From a bacterium (GTDB lineage: Bacteria > Patescibacteriota > Minisyncoccia > Phycocordibacterales > UBA2100): a DNA stretch of 43,368 nt. This document shows positions 6,553 through 15,540 of this stretch, in pieces. Position 1 is the stretch's first letter. Each line of letters opens with the position of its first letter. The translations under genes were made by a program, and so were the position numbers. The stretch spans positions 1 to 43,368 of the forward strand of contig JAUSHX010000004.1 of NCBI GenBank assembly GCA_030648265.1. The letters are read 5' to 3'. The notes under the pieces were generated by a model. It saw only the letters and a list, made by a program, of their open reading frames with translations. It was not told the DNA's origin and made no database searches.

Positions 6553-6588
6553 ATGCTGATGAACATACTACATAGGTACGAGCATTAA
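6553..6588 (+). CDS. Short leader peptide with the strongest Shine-Dalgarno in the window
   Basis: Eleven codons (MLMNILHRYEH) then TAA, preceded by AAGGAGG with a 6-nt spacer. The stop lies 7 nt before the ATG of the GT4 gene at 6596, close enough for translational coupling. Most genes here lack a Shine-Dalgarno, so its presence ahead of so short a frame is notable. It may be a genuine leader peptide or the 5' end of a lost gene whose leader now drives the GT4 gene. Confidence 0.45.
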   Translation: MLMNILHRYEH

Positions 6589-6595
6589 TGTCGAC

Positions 6596-7657
6596 ATGAA
6601 ACTCTTGATTTGTACACAAGCCATAGATTTGGACGATCCGATCTTAGGATTCTTTTGCCGTTGGGTGGAGGAATTTTCCAAACACTGCGAATCGGTGCAT
6701 GTCATTTGCTTGAAAGAGGGAAAGCATTCTTTGCCAGCGAATATTCGCGTCCATTCATTAGGCAAACCATCCGTCGCTAAAGCTATGGAGGGCGAGGGAA
6801 CCCGGTTTCTATCGCGTATCAAATATGTATGGAACTTCTATAAATATATTTGGACGCTTCGGAACGAATACGATGCAGTGTTCGTGCACATGAATCAGGA
6901 ATACGTTCTTCTTGGCGGCTTGCTCTGGAAATTCCTCGGCAAAAGAATCTTTTTCTGGCGCAATCACTATGCGGGTTCACTATGGACAGATATCGCGTCT
7001 GCGCTTTCAACCAAGGTCTTTTGCACGTCAAAATTCTCCTATACGGCGAAATTTAAAAAGACGGTCATCATGCCGGTGGGTGTAGATACGAGCACGTTCA
7101 AACCGCTCTCGGGAGAGCGCGACCCCGCAGGAATCCTTTTCTTGGCGCGGATGGCACCTTCCAAGAAAGCTCATATTCTTGTGGATGCCTTGAAACCTCT
7201 CCATGAGCGGGGGACCAATTTCCGGGCATCTTTTTACGGCTCGGCGCTGCCGAGGGATTCTGCGTACTACGCGGAGCTTCAAGAGAAGGTGCGCGTTGCG
7301 GGGCTTTCGGGCGTTGTGCGTTTTCATGCCGGTGTTCCCAATACGGAAACTCCCAAAATCTACAACGAGCACGCCATCTTCGTGAACTGCTCTTCTTCGG
7401 GTATGTACGACAAGACGATATTTGAAGCCGCCGCGTGCGGTACGCTCGTTCTAGCGGCAAGCCGGGATTTTGCCACGCTCGTACCCCTCCGTTTTTCGTA
7501 TGTCGCGGATGATGTCAAAGATATCGCGGCCAAATTGGAAGCACTGCTCTCTCTTTCCGAAAACGAGAGAAAAGAGGCATCAATTGAACTTCTTGAACTC
7601 GCGGATAAAAACAGCCTCGCTACGCTTGGGGCTCGGCTTGTACAAGAAACCGGATGA
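6596..7657 (+). CDS. Glycosyltransferase family 4
   Basis: 353 residues of GT-B fold. The N-terminal half binds the acceptor. The C-terminal half has ILFLARMAPSKKAHILVDAL, then the SSSGMYDKTIFEAAACGTLVL region, where the two glutamates of the usual E-x7-E are partly replaced (one conserved in FEAAA). A retaining sugar transferase in glycan assembly is expected. The gene follows the RNA-like repeats and leader peptide at 6411-6588 and is convergent with the GT4 gene at 7661, with 3 nt between stops. Specificity is not predictable. Confidence 0.85.
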   Translation: MKLLICTQAIDLDDPILGFFCRWVEEFSKHCESVHVICLKEGKHSLPANIRVHSLGKPSVAKAMEGEGTRFLSRIKYVWNFYKYIWTLRNEYDAVFVHMNQEYVLLGGLLWKFLGKRIFFWRNHYAGSLWTDIASALSTKVFCTSKFSYTAKFKKTVIMPVGVDTSTFKPLSGERDPAGILFLARMAPSKKAHILVDALKPLHERGTNFRASFYGSALPRDSAYYAELQEKVRVAGLSGVVRFHAGVPNTETPKIYNEHAIFVNCSSSGMYDKTIFEAAACGTLVLAASRDFATLVPLRFSYVADDVKDIAAKLEALLSLSENERKEASIELLELADKNSLATLGARLVQETG

Positions 7658-7660
7658 TGC

Positions 7661-8773
7661 TTATGCGGAGTTTTCTATGTGATGCAATATTGTTCTAACG
7701 CGCGCATCCCATGTGTATTTTTTGACGGTCTCGCGAGCGAACAGAGCATGTGTCCGCGCTTCGTCGGGGTGCGATAGCGCATATTCTATCTTCTGCGCGA
7801 GGTCTGTGGCGTTGTCCGGCTCAAACAAAAATGCGCTCTCTGTGGTCAGAATTTCGCGAATACTCGGCAGGTCGGATGCAACAATAGGCACGCCGGAGGC
7901 CATGTATTGGAAGAGTTTGAGCGGGGAAGTGTAATGCGAGGAAATCTTGGGCTTTGCGCTGCTTGGGAGCACCAGGACATCAGCCGACATGAGAAACGAT
8001 GGGATTTGCTTGCGCGGCTGATACCCGATTACGTGCACGTGTGAGTTCGCGTATGTTTTTTGAAAGTCGGCAAGCTCCCGGTCAACACCCCCCATGAGTA
8101 CAACTTCTACGTCGGAAGGTAAATGGCGGGCGGCCTCCGCGAGTGTTTCGGCCCCTTTCCAGCCATAAAAATGACCGGTATAGAGAGCTATCTTTTTTTG
8201 CGGATCAACATGATGGACACGCCACACCTCGCGCGATGGAGTGATTCTGAATTCAGAAAGGTCTACCGCGTCCGGTGCGACCACTATTTTTTCTGCTGGT
8301 ACACCGTTTTTAATGAGTGATTGTTTCAGTCCGTCGCTAATCACAACAAGCCGGCGAGCCCGCGCGAGCGCGCGAAGGAATAAAAATGTCCGTTCCGGAA
8401 TACTATGTATCTCAAGTACGATATTGCTTGAGCGCGCGAATAAAGCGATCTGGTAGTCGCGCGTATAGACAAGCGTTTCGCCAAACCGCTTGCCCAAGAC
8501 AGATAGCAAAAATGTAAGTTGGTCAAGCGCAAACGCCGCGCGCGCGTTCTCGTGTTTACCGAGGAAGTCGGTTGCCCAAAGTTTGCGCAACGTGAAATTG
8601 CGTTTGATACCGTAATACTCAAACGGGTCAGCTTTGATTCCGTGATGGCGCGTAGGGACAACCAGCTCCACAGCGGCTTTTTGTGCGGAAAACTCTTCGC
8701 ACATTTTCATAATTGCATAGCCATGCGCGCGATCGGTCGGAAGGCGTACGAGAGTTATATAGGAAAGTTTCAT
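7661..8773 (-). CDS. Glycosyltransferase family 4
   Basis: 370 residues. The N-terminus MKLSYITLVRLPTDRAHGYA is typical of GT4 enzymes with an acceptor-binding loop. The donor half has IALYTGHFYGWKGAETLAEA, then SPLKLFQYMASGVPIVASDLPS. The start at 8773 is preferred over an upstream in-frame ATG at 8827 because a TATAGT box (8792-8797 on the minus strand) would start the transcript near 8785, inside the longer frame. The gene is divergent from rmlB, and the 13-bp inverted repeat GATTGTCACAATC lies between them at 8819-8831. Confidence 0.85.
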   Translation of the reverse strand: MKLSYITLVRLPTDRAHGYAIMKMCEEFSAQKAAVELVVPTRHHGIKADPFEYYGIKRNFTLRKLWATDFLGKHENARAAFALDQLTFLLSVLGKRFGETLVYTRDYQIALFARSSNIVLEIHSIPERTFLFLRALARARRLVVISDGLKQSLIKNGVPAEKIVVAPDAVDLSEFRITPSREVWRVHHVDPQKKIALYTGHFYGWKGAETLAEAARHLPSDVEVVLMGGVDRELADFQKTYANSHVHVIGYQPRKQIPSFLMSADVLVLPSSAKPKISSHYTSPLKLFQYMASGVPIVASDLPSIREILTTESAFLFEPDNATDLAQKIEYALSHPDEARTHALFARETVKKYTWDARVRTILHHIENSA

Positions 8774-8818
8774 ACCAATCATGTATTTGAGACTATAGCA
8801 TTCTGGCGTCGTTTTGAA

Positions 8819-8831
8819 GATTGTCACAATC
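8819..8831. promoter_or_regulatory. Inverted repeat between divergent GT4 and rmlB genes
   Basis: GATTGT-C-ACAATC, a perfect 6-1-6 inverted repeat in the shared promoter region. It overlaps the expected upstream promoter region of rmlB. A regulator binding here could control both directions; it could also be chance. Confidence 0.3.
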
Positions 8832-8847
8832 GTGCTAAAAGATGTGT

Positions 8848-9855
8848 ATGGAAGCCAGATTTCTGGCAGGTAAAAAAATCCTCGTATGCGGCGGGTGCGG
8901 GTTTATGGGGTCCGATTTTATACTCACGCTGCTTGAGCGCGTGAAAGATGCGGAGGTCGTGAACGTCGACGCGCTCACGTACGCGGCCGACCCGAATAAT
9001 CTCAAGGATGCAGATACTCGGCGGTATCGCTTCGTGAAAGGGGACATAGCCGATGGCATGCTCATGCAGAAGCTCATGAAGGATGCCGACGCGGTCGTTA
9101 ATTTTGCGGCTGAAACACATGTGGACAGATCAATTCACACGCCGGCGGAAGCGTTCATACGGACGAACATACTCGGCGTTCATGCGCTTCTGGAAGCTCT
9201 CCGCGCCTCACCCCACATAGAAAGAATGATACACATCTCCACCGACGAAGTGTGGGGCGATCTCCCGCTCGATTCAAAGGAGAAATTCACGGAAGACTCT
9301 CCCTTCCGCCCCAATTCACCGTATGCGGCTTCAAAAGCGGGAGGCGACCTACTCATCCGCTCATACGTGCGCACGCATCACGTGCCGGTCATCGTTACGC
9401 ACTCGGTAAATAACTTCGGTCCGCGACAGTACCCCGAGAAGCTCATCCCGTTTTTCACGATGCGCGCGCTTCAGGGTAAGACCGTGCCGCTATACGGCAC
9501 CGGTAAGAATATGCGTGACTGGTTGCATGTCGACGATCATTCCGAAGCAGTCCTTACTGTGATGGAGAAGGGAGAACTTGGCATGGTATACAATATTTCA
9601 CAGCAGAAAGAGTACTCGAACATTTTTATTGCAAAAAATATTTTACGCATCCTGAAAAAGCCGGAGTCGCTCATAGAGTATGTGAAAGACAGGCCGGGCC
9701 ACGACCTCAAATATGCCGTTGACTCTTCAAAACTGCGCGCGCTCGGATGGAAGCCTCGATACTCGCTAGAGGACAAATTGCCCGAGGTTGTCGAATGGTA
9801 CAAAAAGAACGTGCGCGAGGGCTCTACTGCCGCCAACGCCCATATAGGGCTATAA
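8848..9855 (+). CDS. rmlB: dTDP-glucose 4,6-dehydratase
   Basis: 335 residues. Converts dTDP-glucose to dTDP-4-keto-6-deoxyglucose in the cytoplasm, the branch point to rhamnose and other deoxy-sugars. Seen: NAD-binding GGCGFMGS near 15-22, STDEVWGDL carrying the catalytic Asp-Glu pair, and the YAASK Tyr-Lys pair, followed by the [14 protein letters not shown] substrate loop. Length is normal. ATG at 8848 is preferred because TGC-TAAAAG at 8833-8841 would begin the transcript there; an in-frame ATG at 8842 is an alternative. rmlA follows 7 nt later. No rmlD is visible in the window; an RmlC-like cupin is at 41643. Confidence 0.93.
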   Translation: MEARFLAGKKILVCGGCGFMGSDFILTLLERVKDAEVVNVDALTYAADPNNLKDADTRRYRFVKGDIADGMLMQKLMKDADAVVNFAAETHVDRSIHTPAEAFIRTNILGVHALLEALRASPHIERMIHISTDEVWGDLPLDSKEKFTEDSPFRPNSPYAASKAGGDLLIRSYVRTHHVPVIVTHSVNNFGPRQYPEKLIPFFTMRALQGKTVPLYGTGKNMRDWLHVDDHSEAVLTVMEKGELGMVYNISQQKEYSNIFIAKNILRILKKPESLIEYVKDRPGHDLKYAVDSSKLRALGWKPRYSLEDKLPEVVEWYKKNVREGSTAANAHIGL

Positions 9856-9856
9856 T
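9851..9856 (+). promoter_or_regulatory. -10 box TATAAT for leaderless rmlA
   Basis: A perfect TATAAT, overlapping the rmlB stop codon, with exactly 6 nt before the rmlA ATG. A transcript starting 7 nt after the box would begin at that ATG. No convincing -35 box. Confidence 0.5.
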
Positions 9857-9862
9857 CAAAAT

Positions 9863-10735
9863 ATGAAAGGCATTATTTTGGCAGGAGGCTCTGGAACACG
9901 GCTTTACCCTCTGACAATGGGGGTCAGCAAGCAATTGATGCCGATTTACGACAAGCCGATGATTTATTATCCGCTTTCAACCCTGATGCTCGCCGGCATT
10001 CGGGACATTCTAATTATTACGACTCCGGAGGATGCAAGCAGTTTCAAGCGGCTTCTCGGCGACGGCACACAGCTCGGTTGTACATTTGCCTATGCCGCGC
10101 AAGAAAAGCCCAACGGCCTTGCGCAGGCATTCGTCATCGGTAAGGAATTCATCGGGAGCGACAGTGTCGCCCTAGTGCTCGGAGACAACTTGTTTTACGG
10201 GTCGGGGATGCGCAAGATGCTGGAGACGTGCGCGCATCCAAGGGGCGGAATCATTTTCGCGCATCACGTGGCCGACCCTGCCCGCTATGGCGTCGTAGAA
10301 TTCAACAAGAAGGGCGAAGCAATTTCAATTGAGGAGAAACCCGCAGAACCAAAGTCATCGTATGCCATACCGGGGTTGTATTTCTATGACAATAGCGTCG
10401 TAAAAATGGCAAAAGAAGTAAAGCCAAGCGCGCGCGGAGAATATGAGATTACAGATATTAACAAGCGTTATCTCAACATGGGTAAGTTGCGCGTACTTGA
10501 AATGGACCGCGGGACGGCATGGCTCGATACAGGCACATTCACTGCGCTCATGGAAGCGGGACAATTTGTGCATGTGATTGAAAAACGCCAAGGGTTCCGT
10601 ATCGGCTGTGTTGAGGAGATGGCCTATCGGATGGGCTTCATTGACAAGAAGCAACTCAAGAAACTCGCCGAGCCGCTTCTTAAAAGCGGCTACGGGGGTT
10701 ATTTGATGAGCATCTCGGATGAGACGTATCTATGA
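9863..10735 (+). CDS. rmlA: Glucose-1-phosphate thymidylyltransferase
   Basis: 290 residues. Joins dTTP and glucose-1-phosphate to dTDP-glucose, the step before RmlB. The pyrophosphorylase signature [19 protein letters not shown] is at 6-24, followed by [18 protein letters not shown] and LGDNLFYG with the metal-binding Asp. The sequence is full length. The ATGA overlap with the next GT4 gene makes it the head of the operon 9863-13953. A TATAAT box 6 nt before the ATG suggests its own leaderless transcript. Confidence 0.95.
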   Translation: MKGIILAGGSGTRLYPLTMGVSKQLMPIYDKPMIYYPLSTLMLAGIRDILIITTPEDASSFKRLLGDGTQLGCTFAYAAQEKPNGLAQAFVIGKEFIGSDSVALVLGDNLFYGSGMRKMLETCAHPRGGIIFAHHVADPARYGVVEFNKKGEAISIEEKPAEPKSSYAIPGLYFYDNSVVKMAKEVKPSARGEYEITDINKRYLNMGKLRVLEMDRGTAWLDTGTFTALMEAGQFVHVIEKRQGFRIGCVEEMAYRMGFIDKKQLKKLAEPLLKSGYGGYLMSISDETYL

Positions 10736-11841
10736 ATGCGGGAGAGGAGAAAAAGGTCAAGATCCTTTTCGCAATAGGAAGATTCAGTGTCGGAGGCGCT
10801 GAAAAACTTCTTGTGCGCCAAATTAACGCACTCGATAAAAAGCGCTTCGCGCCCTCGCTCATCACACTGTTCGATGAGCAGAAAGATACGTTCGCAAATC
10901 GTGTTCGCATTGATGAATGTTTCCGGTTCCGCTTCATTCTCGATGTCCCTGCATTTCTTCGGCTCTATCGCTATCTGCGGCGCAAGAATTTTGATGTAGT
11001 CGTCACCTCGCTTTTTTCAGCTAATTTCTTGGTGCGCGTTGCGGCTATTTTTGCCAGAGTGCCCACTATCATCAGCTACGAACATAACATATATCCCAAC
11101 AAGCATGGCTGGCAGATATTTATGGACTGGCTTCTCGCGAAGCGCACCGCCCGCATCATTGTGGATTCGGAAGCGGCGCGCGCTTTCACGGCACGGCAAG
11201 AGGGAATTGCACTCGAGAAATTCGTGACGCTTTTCATTCCGCCGCTCCTTGAGCAGAGGCCGCCGATGGATGCGGCTGCACTGCGCACACGGCTCGCCAT
11301 ACCCCTTCGCGCGCCCGTCGTTCTCACGGTAAGCCGGCTCGTTTCGGACAAAGGACATACGCATCTCATTGAAGCGGCGAAGAATGTGCTCGCGCGCTTC
11401 CCGGACGCCTATTTCCTTATCGTCGGGTGGGGGCCGCTTCAAGACGACCTCAAGAAACAGGCCGAGAGTCTCGGCATCAGTTCGCACGTGCTGCTCCTCG
11501 GGAGAATGGACATTCAGGATGTTCTGCCGCTTGCCGACGTCTATGTTGATTCATCCATTTCAACCGACCTTCCGGTCGCCATCATGGAGGCGATGCGCGA
11601 GGGGAAGGCAATCGTGGCTACATCGGTGGGCGACGTGCCAGTTTTCATTCAGAACCAGAAGACAGGCATTCTTGTCGAACCGAAGAATCCTGCGAGTCTT
11701 GCCGCAGGGATAGAGATGCTGCTCACTGATGCGGCGCTTCGCGCGAAACTCGGCGAAGGAGCGAAGAAAAAAGTTCAAGAATACTCACTCGATGCATACA
11801 TGAAAGCATTTGAAGGATTAATCCACAGTCTTGTTGCATGA
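10732..11841 (+). CDS. Glycosyltransferase family 4
   Basis: 369 residues with an intact GT-B fold. [19 protein letters not shown] at the N-terminus is the acceptor-side glycine loop of GT4; [20 protein letters not shown] opens the donor domain, and [20 protein letters not shown] is the E-rich donor motif. It overlaps rmlA by 4 nt and the next membrane transferase by 4 nt, so translation is probably coupled. It likely builds a lipid-linked glycan from the sugars made nearby. Confidence 0.9.
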   Translation: MNAGEEKKVKILFAIGRFSVGGAEKLLVRQINALDKKRFAPSLITLFDEQKDTFANRVRIDECFRFRFILDVPAFLRLYRYLRRKNFDVVVTSLFSANFLVRVAAIFARVPTIISYEHNIYPNKHGWQIFMDWLLAKRTARIIVDSEAARAFTARQEGIALEKFVTLFIPPLLEQRPPMDAAALRTRLAIPLRAPVVLTVSRLVSDKGHTHLIEAAKNVLARFPDAYFLIVGWGPLQDDLKKQAESLGISSHVLLLGRMDIQDVLPLADVYVDSSISTDLPVAIMEAMREGKAIVATSVGDVPVFIQNQKTGILVEPKNPASLAAGIEMLLTDAALRAKLGEGAKKKVQEYSLDAYMKAFEGLIHSLVA

Positions 11842-13499
11842 AGTTCGCGGCACATATTCGCAGTGCTCTTGCAAACGAGCCCATACTGTATGCGCTCCTT
11901 GCACTCGCATTTTTGCTACGCATCGTTGGCGTCGGATACGGGCTGCCGCTCGCGGTCGTCAACGACGAGTACCCGTTTACCTACGCGGCATTGCAAATGC
12001 TCCAACTGCACACGCTCATACCCGCGCTTCATCCGGACTCTTTTGCGAGCATCCTTCCGTACCCGCCGTATCTTTCGTACGTGTTGCTCGTGCCGTTTGC
12101 CATAATCGTTGGGGTGAAATTGCTCTTCTGGCATGGAGCGTCCGCACTTTTCTCGGCATATCTCATCTCCGATCTCTCGGCATTTTTTATCACGGCGCGC
12201 CTCGTCAGCGTATTTCTCGGTGTTTTTTCGGTATACCTTGCGTACCGCATCAGCGAGAGGTTATTTCACTCCCGTATTGCGGCGGGAGCGGCGAGTTTTC
12301 TTCTCGCGACGAGCATTTTGCACGAGGCCCTCTCAATGGTCGGGAGGAATTGGATGCCGACATCCGTTATTTTTCTTCTTATTCTGTTTGTGTTGACGCG
12401 CGAAGCGTGGAGTTTGAGACGACGCTATACGGTAGGTCTCGTGATTGCTGGAATTGGCATGGGAATCACATCTATCGCCGTGCTTTCGGTGGCAATGATG
12501 GGACTGTACTACCTATGTTTTGATGCGCGAGATGCGAGGTCAACGCTCATCGACGCATATCGCATGGTACCGGGCGCGCTTATGTTCTCTGCCCTCGCCG
12601 CAGTGCCATTTCTCCTCTGGCACAGCGGCGGCACAGTCTTTCTTGGCGCGGTCACGCTCTTTGAAGGAAAAACGCTTGTCGGCCTGCTCGCAAGTCCGTG
12701 GGCAGCGCTCAAGCTCGTCATGTATTCAGAGCCGGTTCTCATCACGTTGTTTCTCGGCGGCCTGCTGTTTTTGTTTGAGCGGTACCGGAGGATGAGCATT
12801 TTTATCGGAGGGTGGTGTTTACTGTATGTGAGCGTTTTTTATGTTTTCTTCAGATTTGATTCGCGTTTTCTTCTCCCGCTTATTCCACTCGCTGCGCTCG
12901 CGGGCGGATATTGCATAGCGCGGCTTTGGAGCCGGCGCTTTACCGCTATCCTCTGCATTCTGCTCTGCATTCCGCTTGTTGCAGCGGTGCGGCTTTCATA
13001 TTTGGCGGCCGTTGGCGATACGCGCGCGCATGCGCGGGAATGGGCGCTTGAACATTTGAAGCCAAGCGACCGCGTGCTTGTGTTTTCCTCGGCTATGCAC
13101 GTGCCCACGCAACGGTCGGCGGTGGCCGAATTGCGCGGAGTTGATTCAAGTGCCCTGCGAAAGATAGATGGAGCCGATGAGGTGCTTGACCGGCATGACG
13201 TCCCCTATGCGTTGAACAATCTCACCTCATTGGTAGGGAATCCGTTTATGAGCGGTCTTCCTGCGTACGCGCGGGAGCGCGGATATGAGTATCTTGTCCT
13301 TGAACCGCGTTCTCTTACCGGCACGACGACCATCGAATCGTTTGAGTCGCTTACGAGAAATGCCACTGTTCTGGCCCGGTTTGAAGGATTTGGCACTACA
13401 ATGTCAATGTGGGAAAGCTCGTTTATTGAACCGCTCACGGAACTTTTTGCCGATAAGATGCTCGGACCTGATATTCTGATATATAAACTGCATGAATGA
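11838..13499 (+). CDS. GT-C membrane glycosyltransferase (GT39/ArnT-like)
   Basis: 553 residues with 10 or more hydrophobic helices. An early loop after the first helix holds VVNDEYPFTYAAL, matching the acidic pair in the first external loop of GT-C enzymes such as PMT and ArnT. These use polyprenyl-phosphate sugars and act outside the membrane. The C-terminal 130 residues look soluble. GtrA, overlapping by 8 nt, commonly accompanies such enzymes and is thought to help move polyprenyl-phosphate sugars. The donor is unknown. Confidence 0.8.
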   Translation: MKFAAHIRSALANEPILYALLALAFLLRIVGVGYGLPLAVVNDEYPFTYAALQMLQLHTLIPALHPDSFASILPYPPYLSYVLLVPFAIIVGVKLLFWHGASALFSAYLISDLSAFFITARLVSVFLGVFSVYLAYRISERLFHSRIAAGAASFLLATSILHEALSMVGRNWMPTSVIFLLILFVLTREAWSLRRRYTVGLVIAGIGMGITSIAVLSVAMMGLYYLCFDARDARSTLIDAYRMVPGALMFSALAAVPFLLWHSGGTVFLGAVTLFEGKTLVGLLASPWAALKLVMYSEPVLITLFLGGLLFLFERYRRMSIFIGGWCLLYVSVFYVFFRFDSRFLLPLIPLAALAGGYCIARLWSRRFTAILCILLCIPLVAAVRLSYLAAVGDTRAHAREWALEHLKPSDRVLVFSSAMHVPTQRSAVAELRGVDSSALRKIDGADEVLDRHDVPYALNNLTSLVGNPFMSGLPAYARERGYEYLVLEPRSLTGTTTIESFESLTRNATVLARFEGFGTTMSMWESSFIEPLTELFADKMLGPDILIYKLHE

Positions 13500-13953
13500 G
13501 ATTTTACAACGTATCGCCGGTACGCTTGGGGCTGGGGAGTTGCTTCAGTCGCACTGGCATCATGTGCCGCGCATGGGCCGCGTGCTCATGGTCGGCGGCG
13601 TCGGCTTTATTATCCAAACGACTATCTTCGAACTGTTCGGTATTTGGCTTGGAATCGTGGCGCCAAGTACCGCGACGCTCTTCGGCGGCGAGTTCGCGAT
13701 CCTATCAAATTTTTTTCTCAACAATCGGTTTTCATTTCGTGACGCAGACGACGCATCGCCGCTCTACAAACGAATCCTCAAGTTCCATCTGGTCAGCGGT
13801 GCTTCACTCGCCACGCAATGGACATGCGTATTCATCGCTGAACACATATCACAAAGCGTGCTCTTTTTGAACGGTGCCTTTCTTGTTGGAGTTGGCATCG
13901 GGTTCATCCTCAACTACACGGGCTACTATTTCTTCGTGTGGCGTAAAAAATAA
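13492..13953 (+). CDS. GtrA-family membrane protein
   Basis: 153 residues with four hydrophobic helices and the family landmarks MVGGVGFIIQTTIFEL, FLLNNRFSF-like FFLNNRFSF and a final NYTGYYFFVWRKK. GtrA proteins are proposed to flip undecaprenyl-phosphate-linked sugars. It begins inside the preceding GT-C gene, which fits a joint role. A second GtrA is at 18854-19312. Confidence 0.88.
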   Translation: MNEILQRIAGTLGAGELLQSHWHHVPRMGRVLMVGGVGFIIQTTIFELFGIWLGIVAPSTATLFGGEFAILSNFFLNNRFSFRDADDASPLYKRILKFHLVSGASLATQWTCVFIAEHISQSVLFLNGAFLVGVGIGFILNYTGYYFFVWRKK

Positions 13954-14004
13954 GACATTCTTTTCCACGCCCGCGCTTGACGCGAGTCATCACGTTTCTA
14001 CTGC

Positions 14005-14046
14005 GTATAACTCCAGCTTGTGCGGCCGCACCAGCTAACGCTATAC
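14005..14046. repeat. Palindrome family B, solo copy B1 (imperfect, 42 bp)
   Basis: Quasi-palindrome centred on GCGGCCGC with outer arms GTATA...TATAC and five or six unpaired positions within the 21-bp arms. It lies between convergent genes and includes the stop codon of the GT-C gene at 14041. Other B copies are at 32598, 35864 and 36497; this one is in the opposite orientation to B3 and B4. The remaining 13954-14004 bases show no feature. Confidence 0.85.
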
Positions 14047-15453
14047 AATCCGCTCCTCTCCCTTTCCCCGTATATGCAGCCACACTGTGTACGCACCAAA
14101 GCAGCCGAGCAGTAAGAGAAACGGCTCCAGAGGCATGCGATAGCGCGTATCGTCGCTCACCGGCCCTGTCAAAATAGCAAATGCATTGAGTAAAATAAAA
14201 GCGCAGACGATCCATGACACATGCGCGCTTCGGCGGCGTATCGCGCGTATGGTCGCGTAGAGGGCGCTCACGTAGATAAGAGCCCACAATATCCTTTCTA
14301 TGAGCCGCGGTATGTGGGTGAATGTCTGGATGAACGCATCGCGATATTTATGTTGAGTGAGCATTCCCCACGCGCCTTCTCCCTGCGCATGTTCGCCCGA
14401 GAGAATCCCGAACTGATGCATGTGGTAGGTCACATTAACGATGCTTGAACCGACAAAAAGCTGCGCAGATTTGAAGAGGTGGAACAACATGTATTGAAAC
14501 GGGTGGGCGAGCAGTACCTCGTGCGCGATTGCGACCTCTTCATCCGCGTATTTAAACGAGCGCAGGATGTGTTCATCGTTTGTGCCAAAGCGCTCGTTAA
14601 ATTTTTTCTGGAGCGCGAGGTATGAAGTACCGGTGCGCACTTGTTCAAAGAGCGGCATATTGTTGGCATAGAGGCCATAGGAACCGGTTGACGAGAACGC
14701 AAAGTGACCGGAGAGTATGTAATTGCGCACCATCCATGGACTTATGAGGCATATGAGAGCGATGAAAAAGACAGCTATGTTGCGAATCGCAGTACGCCAT
14801 GATTGCTCGCGCGCGAGCGCCATGCACGCGATAATCGGCGCCACATACAGCCCAATGGGGCGCATATAAACGGAAATGGCCAGCAGAATTCCTGCGGCGG
14901 CAAAGGGCACCCACACGCGCCGCGCCTCTACCCCTATTGCGTACACGCTTCCCATGAGGAACAGCATGAACAGCGGTTCAGAAATCGGGACCCACGCGGC
15001 ATAGATAACTATTGGGTCTATCATATAGATTGCCGCGGCGGCAATCGCAACGGGACGCGGAAAATACCGCACGCCGATTAGGTAAATGAGAGCGACGGTA
15101 CACGCGGTAATAAGGATTTGAAGAAGCGGTACGACAATAAGCGTGCGGAATATAAGAAGAACGAGTGCGAGAAATACCGGATATCCGGGCACGCGCAAAA
15201 ATTCAGTTCCGCTGTCCGGAAGAGAAAACTGCCCCTGTTCCAGCATTGAATGGGCGAGATTAATATATTCTGTTACATCCGACGTGCCGACTTGATTGAG
15301 CGCGAGCATCTTTTCCAGACTCACGCCATTCGCCGACCCCAGGAAAAAAACGACGGAAAAAATGAAAATGTAGAGAACGATGCATGCGCTCGCAAGTAAG
15401 CTGGCAACATACGCGTCTGAGCGTTCACGGTGCAACCCGCTGTCGATAGTCAT
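14041..15453 (-). CDS. GT-C membrane glycosyltransferase (GT39/ArnT-like)
   Basis: 470 residues, with about ten hydrophobic helices. After the first helix comes an external loop with TSDVTEYINLAHSMLEQG and FLRVPGYPVFLAL, the pattern of ArnT/PMT-like enzymes (acidic residue in loop 1 and an R-PGYP motif). It should use a lipid-phosphate sugar at the outer membrane face. The ATG at 15453 has an extended -10 box (TGT-TATACT, 15474-15479 on the minus strand) 20 nt upstream. An upstream in-frame region to 15687 overlaps the divergent gene and is unlikely. Its last codons form part of palindrome B1. Confidence 0.8.
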   Translation of the reverse strand: MTIDSGLHRERSDAYVASLLASACIVLYIFIFSVVFFLGSANGVSLEKMLALNQVGTSDVTEYINLAHSMLEQGQFSLPDSGTEFLRVPGYPVFLALVLLIFRTLIVVPLLQILITACTVALIYLIGVRYFPRPVAIAAAAIYMIDPIVIYAAWVPISEPLFMLFLMGSVYAIGVEARRVWVPFAAAGILLAISVYMRPIGLYVAPIIACMALAREQSWRTAIRNIAVFFIALICLISPWMVRNYILSGHFAFSSTGSYGLYANNMPLFEQVRTGTSYLALQKKFNERFGTNDEHILRSFKYADEEVAIAHEVLLAHPFQYMLFHLFKSAQLFVGSSIVNVTYHMHQFGILSGEHAQGEGAWGMLTQHKYRDAFIQTFTHIPRLIERILWALIYVSALYATIRAIRRRSAHVSWIVCAFILLNAFAILTGPVSDDTRYRMPLEPFLLLLGCFGAYTVWLHIRGKGEERIV

Positions 15454-15519
15454 AATCCGTAAGTGGTATCGGTAGTATAACAGCCCCCATGATGTGCGGT
15501 AATGAACATATTTTCGCGT

Positions 15520-15537
15520 TATGATACAGTGCTGTAT
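15520..15537 (+). promoter_or_regulatory. -10 box TATGAT and operator-like inverted repeat before the oxidoreductase gene
   Basis: TATGAT at 15520-15525 is followed by ATACAG-TG-CTGTAT at 15524-15537, a 14-bp inverted repeat covering the expected start of transcription. The ATG lies at 15541. A repressor site is plausible. Confidence 0.4.
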
Positions 15538-15540
15538 ACC

